Shown piece by piece: positions 22,644 through 35,857 of a stretch of DNA of 64,000 nt. The stretch is from Patella vulgata (Eukaryota; Mollusca; Gastropoda; Patellidae). The DNA lies in the NCBI RefSeq assembly GCF_932274485.2, contig NC_065884.2:74806046-74870045 (forward strand). The letters run 5' to 3'. Numbering within the stretch: the stretch's first letter is position 1; every line of letters begins with the position of its first letter. Made by a program: the position numbers and the translations under genes. A model generated the notes under the pieces. That model was not told the DNA's origin. It saw only the letters and a list, made by a program, of their open reading frames with translations, and did no database searches.

Positions 22644-24550
22644 CAGAATCAAAGTACATGGGTTGGTAACATATTGTTGTGTTAATTTAACAAAATACAT
22701 GTAAATACGTGTACAACTTTATATTAAATTCAATTTGATATTTTCAAATAATCAATAAGTTTATGCAATATTTATTTCATCTGTTTAACATTTAAAATAT
22801 CCCCCTTTCCTAACATTTCTCAGCAGAGTATTATGTCCTACTTGAGTCTTGTTGGTATATACAATCATTGAATTGGCCCTAGTCATCACTAAATGACCAA
22901 TATGTTCATTAATCTATAGCTCAGTTAACGTATCAAAATAGCCAGCATCTACTTTCTCTATTTCTTGCATATGAATTTAGAATCAATAATATGAAATATA
23001 ACAGTATTGTTTCAGCCATCATATTTCTCCATTCCTTGTGGATATTTGAAAACATGGAGAAGACAAATAAAACATAAGTATTTATCAAATTATAAATCCT
23101 GTCCTCTAGTGCACTTATATTGGCCTAATGTAATTTCGCATAAACTATCAAAAAATATTACACAAGTTTCATATTAATTCTGTTCACTAATGGACAAGGA
23201 GACGCTCTAGATTTAGACACCGGGGAGTGGCACTGGTGTAAAAAGTTTACTGTAAACCTGATCAAGGAAGTTACTGGTGACCGAAAAAATGTCAATAGGG
23301 TGCGTGGTATACGGTTAGCGTATTGGTCTTGAGTATGCAAACCTGTGAAGCTGTGTATGTATCTATTACCAAAAATGTTTAGTTTAAACCATATTGAAAA
23401 AACTATGAACTTGTGCATTGGTTCGTATATAATACAATACAGTCTTACCATACGTGTAAAGAGATGATTCAACAATTTATATCAGACACCAAGGGCCAAA
23501 AGAACCCAACAATGGTTAATGCTATAATAGCCCTTTTTGTCAAAATTGGGGTGAAACTATAATTACACTGATATTTACAATCTTACCCGTCCTCATTATT
23601 ATCTATTTGTCTTATAAATTAATTAGTTCTAAGGTTAGGGTCGTGAGAGAACGGAACCTATCGAGAGTCAACGTTCCGCAACCTTCCGGTCATGATTTTG
23701 ATATTGGTTCAAGGGCGAACTCTGTCCACACTAAGTGTTCCGCAACCATCCGTTCGGGAATTAGCTGCTATGGGCATATGGTTTGTTGCCTGGCAACATA
23801 TCGTTAAGTAAGAAATATCTGACGTGGATTCATTTAATAATAAATTTTACATGTCTTTAAATTGATTTTGTTTATTTGAACATGTTTATAAGAGACACCA
23901 GATGTGTGAATTATATGATCAACTAGCAGCGATATAATCATTTTATAATGTTTATTATAGTATGTCCACATTTTCATGTGGTAGTATATGGTCGTTCACA
24001 TTTTGTTTGTGGACACTCGTCAGGTCACATTTTGGTGTGCACACACTTTTGACCGCTTGAAATATAGGTTGATATTTGAAAGATATTTTCAGGAAAAACG
24101 CATTTCGAAACCAAACACAAATTTAAAAAAACTCAAAGCTTTGTCTGTGATGGTACGACGATCTAAATGAAACTTAAATGTATGTTTATAACCCACAAAC
24201 CATGGTTGGTTCCTGTCAGTATTCTTTCTTTTTGTTTTTCAAAACTATTCAAACTTTTATCTTGGTAGAAACATTTGACGTGGATTCATTTAATAATAAA
24301 TTTTACATAGCTTGAAATTGATTTTGTTTATTTGAACATATTTTTAGAGAATCAAACAATACACAAGATGTTTTAAAAACATGATAAACAAGCAACACTA
24401 CAAGATTTCTTTCACCATCCAGGGAGTTATTGTATGACAGATGTCTAGAAAACAATACATTTCTAACCAATGATAAAACAGTTGTTTTGCACACGTAGCA
24501 TTAATTCAGCCATTGTGGAAAATTTCATATTAATTGAATTTGAATAATAG

Positions 24551-24729
24551 CATAGGCGTAGGGGGCCAATCTCAGTTGGGTTGTTGGGTGGGGGTGAGGG
24601 GTAATTGCTAAAGAAAAACTTTGTCACCCGAATTTTCAGACTAAATCTATCATTAAATAATATGGCATATGGTCTCACACTTTGAGTAGCGCCTAAGGCC
24701 CCCCCCCCCTGCCCATTCCAACGCCTATG
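24551..24729. mobile_element. Small hAT-type MITE in repeat copy A
   Basis: Starts CATAGGCGTAGGGGG and ends CAACGCCTATG. It is shared with copy B (30620-30775), so it inserted before the duplication. The target duplication is no longer clear. Confidence 0.6.
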
Positions 24730-26136
24730 AAATACTGAAACAATTAATCGATGATAATGTCGATTCAGTGAATATTTATACCTCAAAATAAACTTATCAA
24801 AAAGATAGAAAATAGATTGTGAGAAAAGTTTTCAAAATCTTTGATTGATCATATGCTCAGTTGTATTGATTTTTCACGTGCTTTTATGTTTTATTCTTTA
24901 CATAAATAAATGTAGAGTTTAATCGGGGTAATTTATGATCGTAATATTTGATGATAAGCCTACTTACTTACTTGTACTTATGTGTTAAACATCGTATACT
25001 AAGAACAAAATCTGCATATTATATAAACATGGTTAAAGTCATCTAAGCCTATTGGACCGTCGTAATTAAAATAAAATATTGTTTATAGAAATGATTTGAA
25101 GTCGGTAATATATTACACCGTACAATAGAAGTGGCATTCAGCAATACGTTTTCTTTAAAGAGAAGACTTCAAAGGTTATTTTGTCCTAGCATTTGATAAT
25201 AATAATAATCAATTGGTATATCGCTGCGTGTTCCAGCTAATACGACAACGTGAAGTAAAGGGACAGTTTTCCTAAAGTAAAAATAGACACCTAAATTACG
25301 TCATACATAAAGCTCCTATTGTACATGATTGCCAAGAATGACAAGACTAGTAATTCATCTTGGTTATTATAATAATTATGTCAACTTTTACTGTATTTAT
25401 ACCAAGGTTTAACGTAGTTGAACTTGTCAATATTCGCACATATCGACGAAAAGCCTCCTGCCTCCTGATTGTACGAAAATCGCGTCTTTAGCTTGTGTAT
25501 TCTCTAGAGGTCACAATTTTCATCAGAATTTGATGAAATTTAAAATCGTTGTTTATATCCCAGGAATCATGATTCCATTTGCATATCGGACCGTAGTATC
25601 TTGGATTATTGACCCTGGTTGTTCGGAAAATCACCTTATTAAAGTGTTTAATCGATAAAAAAAAACTTCCTGGCTTATAGCCGCAGATTGTTCGACCAAA
25701 TCACATTATTATTCAGTGGTCTATCTAAAAGGCAATTTTTTTATCCGTTTAACAAAAACGTTTAAATATTAAACGTTACACCTTAAGGATCAATTCGTGA
25801 ACATCGGACCGAAATGACCCCTCCCTGTACACAAATAAGAGTAAAAGTATGTATTACCAAGGCTTTGGATCCTCTATAGGTTACATTTGTCATCCAGGTT
25901 TGATGAAACTTAATATGTATATTTATATCCCAATTCCCAAACGTCTTGGTTCCTGTTGATATTGACCATGGCCCCCTGATTGTACGAAAAATCGCTTTTT
26001 TAGCTTGCTCTCTATCCATGTCTCGCAAAATGTGGGCAAATGTTGCATGGGTACCGTTTGTGTTTTTGTATCTAAGAAATGTGTGTAGAAATGTTTTGCC
26101 CCCGATATCATCCAAATTTCACGACCAAATTTCTAC

Positions 26137-26466
26137 CTAATTTAAAAAATACCACAATTCGTCCAAATAGCCAAGAGTAAGCGTTGCATATGTTGGGCCG
26201 ACTTTGGTGGCATTAGCTACTCCTTTAATTTCATCATAAAATTGCCCAGCAAAATAAAAAAAAATATTATTTGACAGAATAATTCTAATTGCTTCTACAA
26301 CAAATGACATTGGAACTCTTAATGGGCATTCTGTATCCAGCTTATCTATCCAGTAATCTTCAGCCTTTACTCCAAGATCGTGTTCTAATGATTCAAGCTT
26401 CTGATAAGAATATTTCTGATTACAAAGCAAAATGAAATCAAAAATTAAAGACAATAAATGTACCAT
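26137..26466 (-). mobile_element. Penelope-like element, reverse transcriptase fragment
   Basis: The minus strand reads HDLGVKAEDYWIDKLD, then SFVVEAIRIILSNNIFFYF, then QFYDEIKGVANATKVGPTYA and TLTLGYLDEL. PLE reverse transcriptases have IPHDLGI, EAL.LVL.NN.F.F and QI.GTAMGTK.APTYA..TMGYLE in the same order. This is a short decayed piece forming the end of repeat R; it also occurs at 34730-34948. Confidence 0.7.
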
Positions 26467-26649
26467 GTGAAACTTTGTATTGAAATAATTATTACTGTAC
26501 AGATCATGGTGACGACATTGAAAATTATTTTGATCAATTATTTTCTCTCACTATCGATAGTGCTGAGTTCACTAAATCACATAGAATACGAAAAGCCCCC
26601 CCCCCCTCCAAAAAAATAGCAATTCCTGGTTGGACTAGCCATGTTAGGT

Positions 26650-27430
26650 CGTCTAGGGAAACTGCTATCTTATGGCAAACCATGTGGAAAGATAATGGTC
26701 GACCACGTGATGGGGGGTGGGGGGGTAGCATGTATCAGAAACCGAACAAGGGCAAAGTACCACTATGCTCTAAGGTCCACCGTGGCAAATAAAGACACAA
26801 TAAGTGCTAATAAAATGGCTGAGTCTATTCTTAATAACAAAAATAGAGCCCTTTGGACTGCAATAAAAAAGATTAAAGGCAGAAAATCTTGTATAAGTAA
26901 TAACATTGATTGTAAAATTGGTCCCAAATAAATACGTTCTGTATTTTTTTTAACAAATATTTATTTAATTGTGTATCATTTGAAAGTCATGAAATGTAAG
27001 ATATAATTGGTGATGTTAATAACAAGATAGAATACTGTCAAAACAATACATGTACCTATTGTCATACTGTATCTACTGATGAGATTGCTAAGGGTGTAAA
27101 AAAGCTTAAGTTTGATAAAAGAAAAAGATAGGAATCATGGGCAGTCAACCGACCACTTACGCAACGCCCCTCATATTTATTTAATCCATTTGGCTTTTGT
27201 TTTGACCGCCATGCTTAGACATGGGTTTACTCCACCCACAGAATTTTGTACTCTCAACAATCATCCCAATACCAACGAACAAGAAAAAATCTCTTACAGA
27301 GGTATCGCCCTCAGTAGTCTTGTGGGTAAACTATTTGATAAAATATTGCTTAAACGTAACTGACCTACAATATGGATTTGAAAGTAATCACTCGACATTA
27401 CATTGTTCTGAGTCGGTTTCTATTTCAAGC
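26650..27430 (+). mobile_element. Non-LTR LINE fragment, plus strand, decayed
   Basis: The frames read, with frame changes, MWKDNGRPRDG, RTRAKYHYALRSTVANKD, NRALWTAIKKIKGRK, then HIYLIHLAFVLTAMLRHGFT, a PIPTNKK block, YRGIALSSLVGKLFDKILLK and LQYGFESNHST. These are the endonuclease-to-RT linker and the first reverse transcriptase motifs. The catalytic FADD block and the rest are missing. AT-rich sequence to about 27620 (CGATGGTCTTTGGCCTAAGG) may be its 3' UTR. Confidence 0.7.
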
Positions 27431-27620
27431 CAATAAGAGAAGATCTGAACTTCTCATTAAAATATAATCACCTCTTTAACTCATTTTGTAAATCTTATAA
27501 GCATACTCTCCTTGTACATTTTGTATATATTTTCATTTTATGTTTGGTATGTATGTATTGATGTATATGTGTTTTACCCGATGGTCTTTGGCCTAAGGGG
27601 ATACAGAACTGAACGGATCT

Positions 27621-28165
27621 CTTTTGAACGAGTTAGTATTTCCGAAGAGATGAATGTTAAAATTTTGATCCGTATTTAAAGGACCAGAGTGCGGGGAATG
27701 CACGTGCAAAACGTGTGACATGGGACAAGTGAAAAAAAGACAAGTGTTGCGTTTGCATGAACGAAGTTCATTACCGAGAACTGATATCGGGTTCAACCCC
27801 ACAACTCCACTATATTTATGAACAGGGGAGTCGGTATAGAATAAATTTGAAGTTATCCATGATTTCAAACCCTAGTGTATACGATTGCTTGTCAGTAGGG
27901 CTTATGTCAGATGAATCTATAGTAAAAGATTATCCCAGAGTAGATTTATTTTCAGTGTTGATTGTGTTGTAAGGTGGGGAGAGACTTTGGGTGAGTTTCT
28001 AAGATAGAGAGGGATAGAAGAAACAACTAATTTGCGCTGGTCTTTTTTAGAAAGTCTCTAGTTCTCGGATGATGCGAAAAACCGCGAAGTGGAGTAGCTG
28101 TATTCGAAAACAGAACACGGGTAGTAATATTGCTGCCAAATGTATGGAAAATTCCACCAGTATGA
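27621..28165. other. No gene seen
   Basis: Mixed-composition sequence with only short frames. There is no match to the other repeats here apart from the start of copy B near 28140. Confidence 0.4.
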
Positions 28166-30619
28166 TTCACCGTTGACGTAAACAGAATCAAAGTAGGTGG
28201 GTTGGTAACATATTGTTGTGTTAATTTCACAAAATACATGTAAAATTTCATGTTAAATTCAGTTTGATATTTTCTAATAATCAATAAGTTTATGAAGCAA
28301 TATTTATTTCATCTGTTTATTTAAAATACCCCCTTTCCTTACATTTCTGAGCTGAGTATTATGTTCTATACTTGAGTCTTGTTGGTATATACAATCATTG
28401 AATTGGCCCTAGTCATCACTAAACCTCTGTATTCTACTAATCCAATCCACTACTCTGGTAACTCTTGTTAGAACGTATCACCCCTTAAAGTAACAATCAA
28501 ACAACCAAGAACCAAACGATCTACGAGTAAATAAAAACAATCACCAACAGGGACTGGTATTCTCCTTACAAAGGGTACCTACCAAGTGTAGCGCTATCCT
28601 ACTTCACATCTTTGTTTTTGGCCTGGTCGGCCAGGGGTTGGTTCGCCCTGCATTTGCTACTAAGTAACAGGAACAACCATAGTGTTATTGCTAAACATTT
28701 TATGTCACAACAGTTACACAGTATTCTACATTACAATATTTAAAATTAACATCTCTTTCTCTCAACCCCACTCCTATAAAAGTCTAACCAGCATGGCTAG
28801 ACTCAGGAAACCACTACATCGTGAAATGTTCGTCTAAAGAACCCACCTCTTCTAGAATCTACATGGTGTCTAACTATTCTAGCCCCCACTCCCTACTTTA
28901 TATGTGCCTATTCTTTTGTCTGTGTTATTTACGTAAACAACTGATAACAGCTAAATTCCAAAATATGGAATAGACATTCACCCCATCATAAATATCGCAG
29001 GGGTTGTTACCTAATTTGGCCAACAAATATGATATATGTTTTATAACAAAGAAACATGTAAATGACCAATATGTTCATTAATCTATAGCTCAGTTAATGT
29101 ATGAAGATAACCAGCATCTACTTTCTCTATTTCTTGCATATGAATTTAGAATCAATAATATGAAAGATAACAATATTATTTTAGCCATCATATTTCTCCA
29201 TTCCTTGTCTATATTTGAAAACACGGAGAAGACAAATAAAACATAAGTATTTATCAAATTATAAATCCTGTCCTCTAGTACACTTATATTCGCCTAATGT
29301 AATTTCGCATAAATTACCAAATAGTATTACACAATTTTATATTAATTCTTTTCACTAATGGACGAGGAGACGCTCTAGATTGAGACACCGGGATGTGGCA
29401 CTGGTGTAAAAAAGTTTACTGTAAACCTGATAACGGAAATTACTGGTGACAGAATAAATGTCAATAGGATTCGTGGTATACGGTTAGCGTATTGGTCTTG
29501 AGTATGCAAACCTGTGAAGCTGTGTATGTATCTATTACCAAAAATGTTTCCTCTAAACCATATTGAAAAAACTATGAACTTGTGCATTGGTTCATATATT
29601 TTACAATACGGTCTTACCATACATGTAAAGGGATGATTCAACAATTTATAACAGACACCAAGCCCCCCCCCCCCACCCACAATGATAAATACTTTAATAG
29701 CCCTTTTTGTCAAAATTGGGGTGAAACTATAATTACACTTATATATAGATATTTATAATCGTTCCGCAAACTTCCGGTCATGATTTTGATATTGGTTCAA
29801 GGGAGAACTCTGTCCACATTAAGTTCGGGAGTTAGCTGCTTTGGGCATATGTTTTGTTGCCTGGCAAAATATCGTTAAGTTAGAAATATCAGACGTGGAT
29901 TCATTTAATAATAAATTTTACATGTGTTTAAATTGATTTTGTTTATTTGAACATGTTTATAGAGAAAGGCGACACCAGATTTCTGAATTATATGATCATT
30001 TTATATTTTTTATTATATGTCCCAATTTTCACGTGGTAGTAGTATAATATGGTCGTTAACATTTTGTTTGTGGTCACTCTATAGGTCACATTTTTGACCG
30101 CTTGAAATATAGGTTGATATTCAAAAATATATTCTGGAAAAACATATTTCGAAACAAAACAAAATTTTAAAAAAAACTCAAAGCTTTGTCTGTGATGGTA
30201 CGACGATCTAAACGTCACATTTTTTTTATCCGATTTTGATGAAACTTGAATATATGTTTATAACCCACAGACCATGGTTGGTTCCTGTCAATATTCTTTC
30301 TTTTTTTTCAAAAATATTCAAACTTTTATCTTGGTAGAAACATTTGACGTGGATTCATTTAATAATAAATTTGACATGGCTTGATATTGATTTTGTTTAT
30401 TTGAACATATTTTTAGAGAATCAAACAATACACAAGATGTTTTAAAAACATGATAAACAAGCAACACTACAAGATTTCTTTCGCCATCCAGGGAGTTATT
30501 GTATGACAGATGTCTAGAAAACAATACATTTCTAACCAATGATAAAACAGTTGTTTTGCACACGTATCATTAATTCAGCCATTGTGGAAAATTTCATATT
30601 AATTGAATTTGAATAATAG

Positions 30620-30775
30620 CATAGGCGTAGGGGGCCAATCTCAGTTGGGGTGTGTGTGTGGTGGGGGGGGATAATTGCTAAAAAAAAACCTTTGTCACCC
30701 GAATTTTCAGACTAAATCAATCATTAAATAATATGGCATATGGTCTCACACTTTGAGTAGCGTCCAACACCTATA
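30620..30775. mobile_element. Small hAT-type MITE in repeat copy B
   Basis: Starts CATAGGCGTAGGGGGCC; the right end has decayed to CAACACCTATA. It is the counterpart of 24551-24729. Confidence 0.55.
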
Positions 30776-31610
30776 AGATGCTGAAACGATTAATCGATGA
30801 TAATGTCGATTCAGTGAATATTTATACCTCAAAATAAACTTACCAAAAAGATAGAAAATAGATTGCGATAAAAGTTTTCAAAATCTTTGATTGATCATGT
30901 GCTCAGTTGTATTGATTTTCACGTGTTTTTATGTGTTTTTGTTTACATAAATAAATATATATGGAGTTTAATCGGGGTAATTTATCCAGTCAACCCGTAG
31001 ATTGCACGAAAAATCGCGTCTTTAGTTTGTGGATTCTCTAGAGGTCAGAATTTGATGAATATTTAAAATCGTTGTTTATATCTTGATTCCATTCGCATAT
31101 CGGACCGTAGCATCCTGGATTATTGACCCTGGTTGTTCGGAAAATCACCTTATTAGCTCGTGGTCTATCTAGAAGTTAAAATGATTAATCGACTAAAAAA
31201 CTTCCTGGCGTATGGCCGCAGATTGTTCGACCAAATCACATTATTATTCAGTGGTCTATCTAAAAGGCAAATTTTTTATCCGTTTAACAATAAACGTTTA
31301 AATATTTAAACGTTACACCCTAAGGACTAATTCGTGAACATCGGACCGAAATGACTCCTCCCTGTACACAAATAGAGTAAAAGTATGTATTACCAAGGCT
31401 GTGGACCCTCTATAGGTTACATTTGTCATCCAGGTTTGATGAAACTTAATATGTATATTTATATCCCAATTCCCAAACGTCTTTGTTCCTGTTGATATTG
31501 ACCATGTCGAACCCTTTTGGCCCCCTGATTGTACGAAAAATCGCTTTTTTTTAGCTTGCTCTCTATCCATCTCTCGCAAAATGTTGGTAAATATTGCATA
31601 CCTACCATTT

Positions 31611-34600
31611 GGGTCATTCCATGACAACTGGACCAATGGTGGGAACATGACCTCCTCCAAAAAAATTATGAAAAAATATATGTTATAGTATATGGCTTTA
31701 AACTAAGAAATCCAAAATTTTACCTCTCTAGATTGGAAACTCGCTATGATATGGCCATTTGAAATTAGGGTACTAAAACAGATCATAAATTCAGTAATTT
31801 TTTTCAGGTTTTCAGATGCTTTAAACTCACATTTCTAATAGGAGTAGGACCCTCTAACCTTGTAATCTAAGACAACTTTTAGTGACGATTATGAATTTAG
31901 CATCACACTCATTATCCAATGCATACTGTTTGCGCCACCAGGTGGCAAAATGTGGAACAAATGAACTATTCACTTTTATTTTCAGGATTTTCAAAGCCTC
32001 TGGCAATATCACTATTGTATGCATAAACTGCAAAATTGGCATACTTAATGTCAGTTTGTCTTATATCAATTTACAAAAGATTCTAAGTCGATGGGATATA
32101 TACTTTTCCAAATATTCAGTCTCGAAATTCAATGCACACTGAAAACGTACAAAATATACCCATTTTCACCTTCAATTTTGGCCATGTGGGACAGAAGTTA
32201 AAATTCTGAAAAAGTTTGAGAATGAAACTTCAATTACTCTACTATAACATACATACATTAAAGTCCATCTTGTGTATTTGATGGCTTATAATTTTAATTG
32301 GCACATGAAATCTGTGCGGTGATGAAGTTTTAATGGCTGTTATCCAAATTGTTGACTTTTCACGTTGATTTTAAAATAACTTCTAAATGACCTATACTCC
32401 CCAAACAGGATTATTTAAAGTGATGTTTTACGTAGATTACAAATATGTAATCATTTTGGATGTACATTGTATTGTTCTAATTTTATTTTGTATCCAAAAT
32501 GAGAACAAAATGGTTAATACGCTTCATGAATTAGAATAATGGGTTTTGGTGATCAGATTGAAAGTATTTCTGAAAGACTTAGACCCCTTATATTTGTCAT
32601 TTTAGATCAACTCTTAACATAGAATAAGAATATAGACTCTTTTGGGATCCAGGGAGTATCGGTTCATTTTAGTTTTGCTTTAAAACACGTGAAAACTTGT
32701 TTTGTCTAATTAGAAAGTTGAAGTACGGCCTTATGTAGTTTCACTATCTCTAGACGCATCAAAGCTACAGGCCGCTATCCTTAAAGCATCGTCTTGAAAC
32801 TATGTATACTAGTTTTTCCTTATACCCTAAGGATGTTCCCTCTTGTTTTTGGTGCGCGCCAGACCCCCGGGGCAGAGAGCCACGCTCAATTTTTGCATGT
32901 GTCAGTTTGTCGCCTACAAGCCAAGATTCTTAATGGATTGTCTTGAAGTTGTGCATACTTATTCCTTATACCCTAAGAATGATCGCTACGCCTATTTTTT
33001 CTTTGTGTGTCTGTGTGTTTTGATCATCTTGGAAACTTGTCATACTTATTACTTATACCTTTAGGATGACCGCTATTATTTTTAATGCATGCCCAACCCC
33101 CAGGGGCATAGCAACGCCCATTTTGTTTGTTTATCGCCGCAATTCTGAATGGATCATCCTGGAGCGTGACAGGTGTCGGGCATGCACCCAAAGTTTAGAA
33201 TTGCAGCCTGTGGACGATAACACTAAATCTGGTGTCGCTGTGCCCCTGGGGGTCGGACGGGCATACACCAAAAATCATAACAGTCATCCTTTGGGTATAA
33301 GGAATATATATGAATAGTTTTCAAGACAGTCCATTAAGAATTGCGACCTGTAGGGAAAAAAAACACACAGACACACAAAGAAAAGATGGGTGTGGCCCTG
33401 ACCCGGGTTGGGCAAGCACCAAAAACAATAGGAAACATCCTTAGGGTATAGGGAATAAGTATGTAGTTTCAAGACCATACGTTAAAAATTGCGGTCTGAA
33501 GTTTTCAAGTGTTCAGTGATAATGTAACAACACTACTGTACATGTACTTCAACTTTCTATGCAGACAAAACAAGTTTTCCCCGTGTTGGAAATCAAAATT
33601 AAATTGAAATGATACTCCCTGTAGCCAAATGCGTCTATATTCTTACTGAACAATATACGTTGCTCTAAAATGACAAATATGTGGAGCCTAAGTCTTTCAG
33701 AAGTAATTTTAATCTGATTGTCAAAGCCCGATATTACAATTTGGGAAGCGGAACAACAATTTGTTTCTAATTTGGGAGGCAAATAAATTTAGAATGGTAT
33801 AAAGTAGATGCAAAATTATTACATATTCGTGATCAAGGCAATAAGGTACTATAAATAGACACGTTTGAGGGGTATAGGTCATTTGGAAGTTATTTTAAAA
33901 TCAACGTGAAACGTCAACAATTTTGATAATAGCTATTAAAACTCCATCACCGCACAGATTTCAAGTGCGAATTAAAAATATAAGACCCCAAATACACAAG
34001 ATGGACTTTAATGTGTGTTATAATAGGGTAAATGAAGTTTCATTTTCAACCAGTTTCAAAATTTTAACCCCTGTCCCACATGGCAAAAATTGAAGGAGAA
34101 GATGGGTAATTTTTGTAAATTTTCCGTGTGAATGAATTTTGAGGCTGAGTATTTTGAGAAGTATACATTCAATCGACTCAGGAACTTTTGTAAATTGATA
34201 AAATACCAACTGACATTAACTATGCCAATTTGCCAGAGGCTGTGGAAATCGTGAAAAAAAATGAATAGTTCATTTGTTCCGCATTTTGCCACCTGGTGGC
34301 CCAAACAGTTTGAATCGCACATTAAGTGTGACGCTAAATTCGTAATCTACACCAACAGTTGTCTTAGATTACAAAGTTAGAGAGTTGTACTCCAATTACA
34401 AATGTGAGTTTAAAGCAATTGAAAATCCGAGAAAAACTTTTCAATTTATAGTCTGTTTCAGTACCCTAATTTCAAATGGCCATATCTCCGTGAGTTTTTT
34501 ATCTAGAGAGGTAAAATGTTTGGATTTGTTAGGTTAAGACTATATACTATAACATATATTTTTGGAAGGGGTCGTGTTCCCAACTTTCCGAAATTTGGTC

Positions 34601-34620
34601 CAGTTGACATGGAATGACCC
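31611..34620. mobile_element. 3.0-kb palindromic (foldback) DNA element
   Basis: Begins GGGTCATTCCATG and ends CATGGAATGACCC. The left arm (from 31611) and right arm (back from 34620) mirror each other over about 1.2-1.5 kb: for example CCACCAGGTGGCAAAATG near 31937 is mirrored by CATTTTGCCACCTGGTGG near 34283, and GTAATCTAAGACAAC near 31863 by GTTGTCTTAGATTAC near 34360. The central 0.6 kb is itself built of mirrored pieces (CCCAACCCCCAGGGGC and GCCCCTGGGGGTCGG). ATTT flanks both ends. Copy A at about 26055 is the empty site. No transposase frame is found. Superfamily unknown; Foldback-like by structure. Confidence 0.8.
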
Positions 34621-34729
34621 ATTTGTGTTTTTGTATCTAAGAAATGTGTGTAGAAATGTTTCCCCCGGTATCATCCAGAAATCTCCGCCATGCTGCTTCA
34701 ATGAACAATTGTGTTTCACGAGCAAATTA

Positions 34730-34948
34730 AAAATACCACAATTCGTCCAAATAGCCAAGAGTAAGCATTACATATGTTGGGCCGACTTTAGAGGCCATAG
34801 CTACTCCTTTAATTTCATCATAAAATTGCCTAACAAAATAAATAAAAATTATTTTAAGTGCTTCTACAACAAATGATTTTGGAAATCTTATTGGGCATTC
34901 TGTATCCAGTTTAACTATCCAGTAATCTACAGCCCTTACTCATTGAGT
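34730..34948 (-). mobile_element. Penelope-like reverse transcriptase fragment, second copy
   Basis: Collinear with 26137-26380, including the sequences behind the TYATLTLGYLDEL-like block. More decayed. It ends repeat copy B. Confidence 0.6.
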
Positions 34949-35246
34949 GGTCAATCAAACCCAATCCATTCGTTCACCCGTATTATTGTTTCTTTCATTT
35001 CAGATTGACTACAACGTTATACAACTTTTTGATGACATAAACGATACATTCCACGATTCAAACAGCTTGTGATTTGCCAAAAACGAATTCAGGCTGAAAC
35101 TGACCACTACAGCCTTTTAAAATTATGATAAAAAATAATATTCAAAATTTCGAAAAATAAATTTTGCATTTATAGCCTGCCCCCATAAATGCAAAAATAA
35201 ACGAAACTGCAAATGGTCCATAACGCTGGAATCCGACACCAGGATA

Positions 35247-35277
<31 letters not shown>

Positions 35278-35857
35278 GTGGCTATGTGCCCCCATCCCCG
35301 AAAATGTGCCCTTTCGAAAGAGTCAACATTTTCCCATTGCTCAAATGACAATATTGTGCCCTCTGTTCCTGCTGCACTTTCCTTGTTTCAACCGAATCCA
35401 GAGATATTAAAAACTAATCGCGCTCAATGACTGTACATGCATCATCTATCAATCCCCCTTGTTTTGAACGGAATTTAACGCCCTATCCTCCTACAATCCG
35501 TCTTGTTTTGAAACGGATTTTTTTTGCGCCCTACAATCCCCCATGTTTTGAAACGGAATTTTACGCCCTATTCTACAACTGTCGGACTAATAAAGATGGA
35601 TGATAGATTCGAGCTCAGGGTTAGCCGAGATAGTACCACAGGATTTTCCGTTGTGGTTCCCTCTTGTTATTAGCGTAGGACAGAGAGCCTGACATTCTAT
35701 GACGTCCAGTTGGAATTAGAGGGCACACTACATGGCGTATGTCAATCTCCATTGCATCCCATTTGTGGAGGAAAGTAGGCTCTTCGTTAAACCACAGAAA
35801 GGACAGTAAACAGAGATTTAAATAATCAAATTCTGAAATAATAAGTGAAATTGTGTA
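34949..35857. other. No gene seen; microsatellite and short repeats
   Basis: Holds a (TG)n run at 35247-35281 and a three-unit repeat at 35448-35580 (CAATCCCCCTTGTTTTGAA then CGGAATTTAACGCCCTA). Frames are short. Confidence 0.5.

Larger units (their letters stand above)
22644..26480. repeat. Dispersed repeat R, copy A (about 3.8 kb)
   Basis: From CAGAATCAAAGTA to the PLE fragment near 26470 it is collinear with copy B (28175-31610 plus 34621-34948). Copy A lacks about 0.6 kb present in B (28425-29060) and lacks the palindromic insertion at 31611. It contains several diverged units of about 180 bases with CTCTAGAGGTCACA, TTTATATCCCA and ATATCGGACCGTA phrases (25440-25960). No host gene is seen. 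Confidence 0.8.
28140..34948. repeat. Dispersed repeat R, copy B, split by a palindromic insertion
   Basis: Begins TGTATGGAAAATTCCACCAG (also at 35860), runs collinear with copy A through 31610, is interrupted by the 3.0-kb palindrome, then resumes at 34621 up to the PLE piece. It is the fullest copy: it contains 28425-29060, which copy A lacks. A CA/TG run and several 180-base-type units lie within it. Confidence 0.8.

Noticed and set aside
23158-23475. Minus-strand frame conserved with 29375-29713
   Set aside because: The two regions are copies of the same DNA repeat; both frames also break differently at their ends and show no domain.
25783-26115. Minus-strand frame of 110 codons, similar to one at 31313-31660
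   Set aside because: Lies in the noncoding 180-base-type units of repeat R; similarity reflects DNA duplication.
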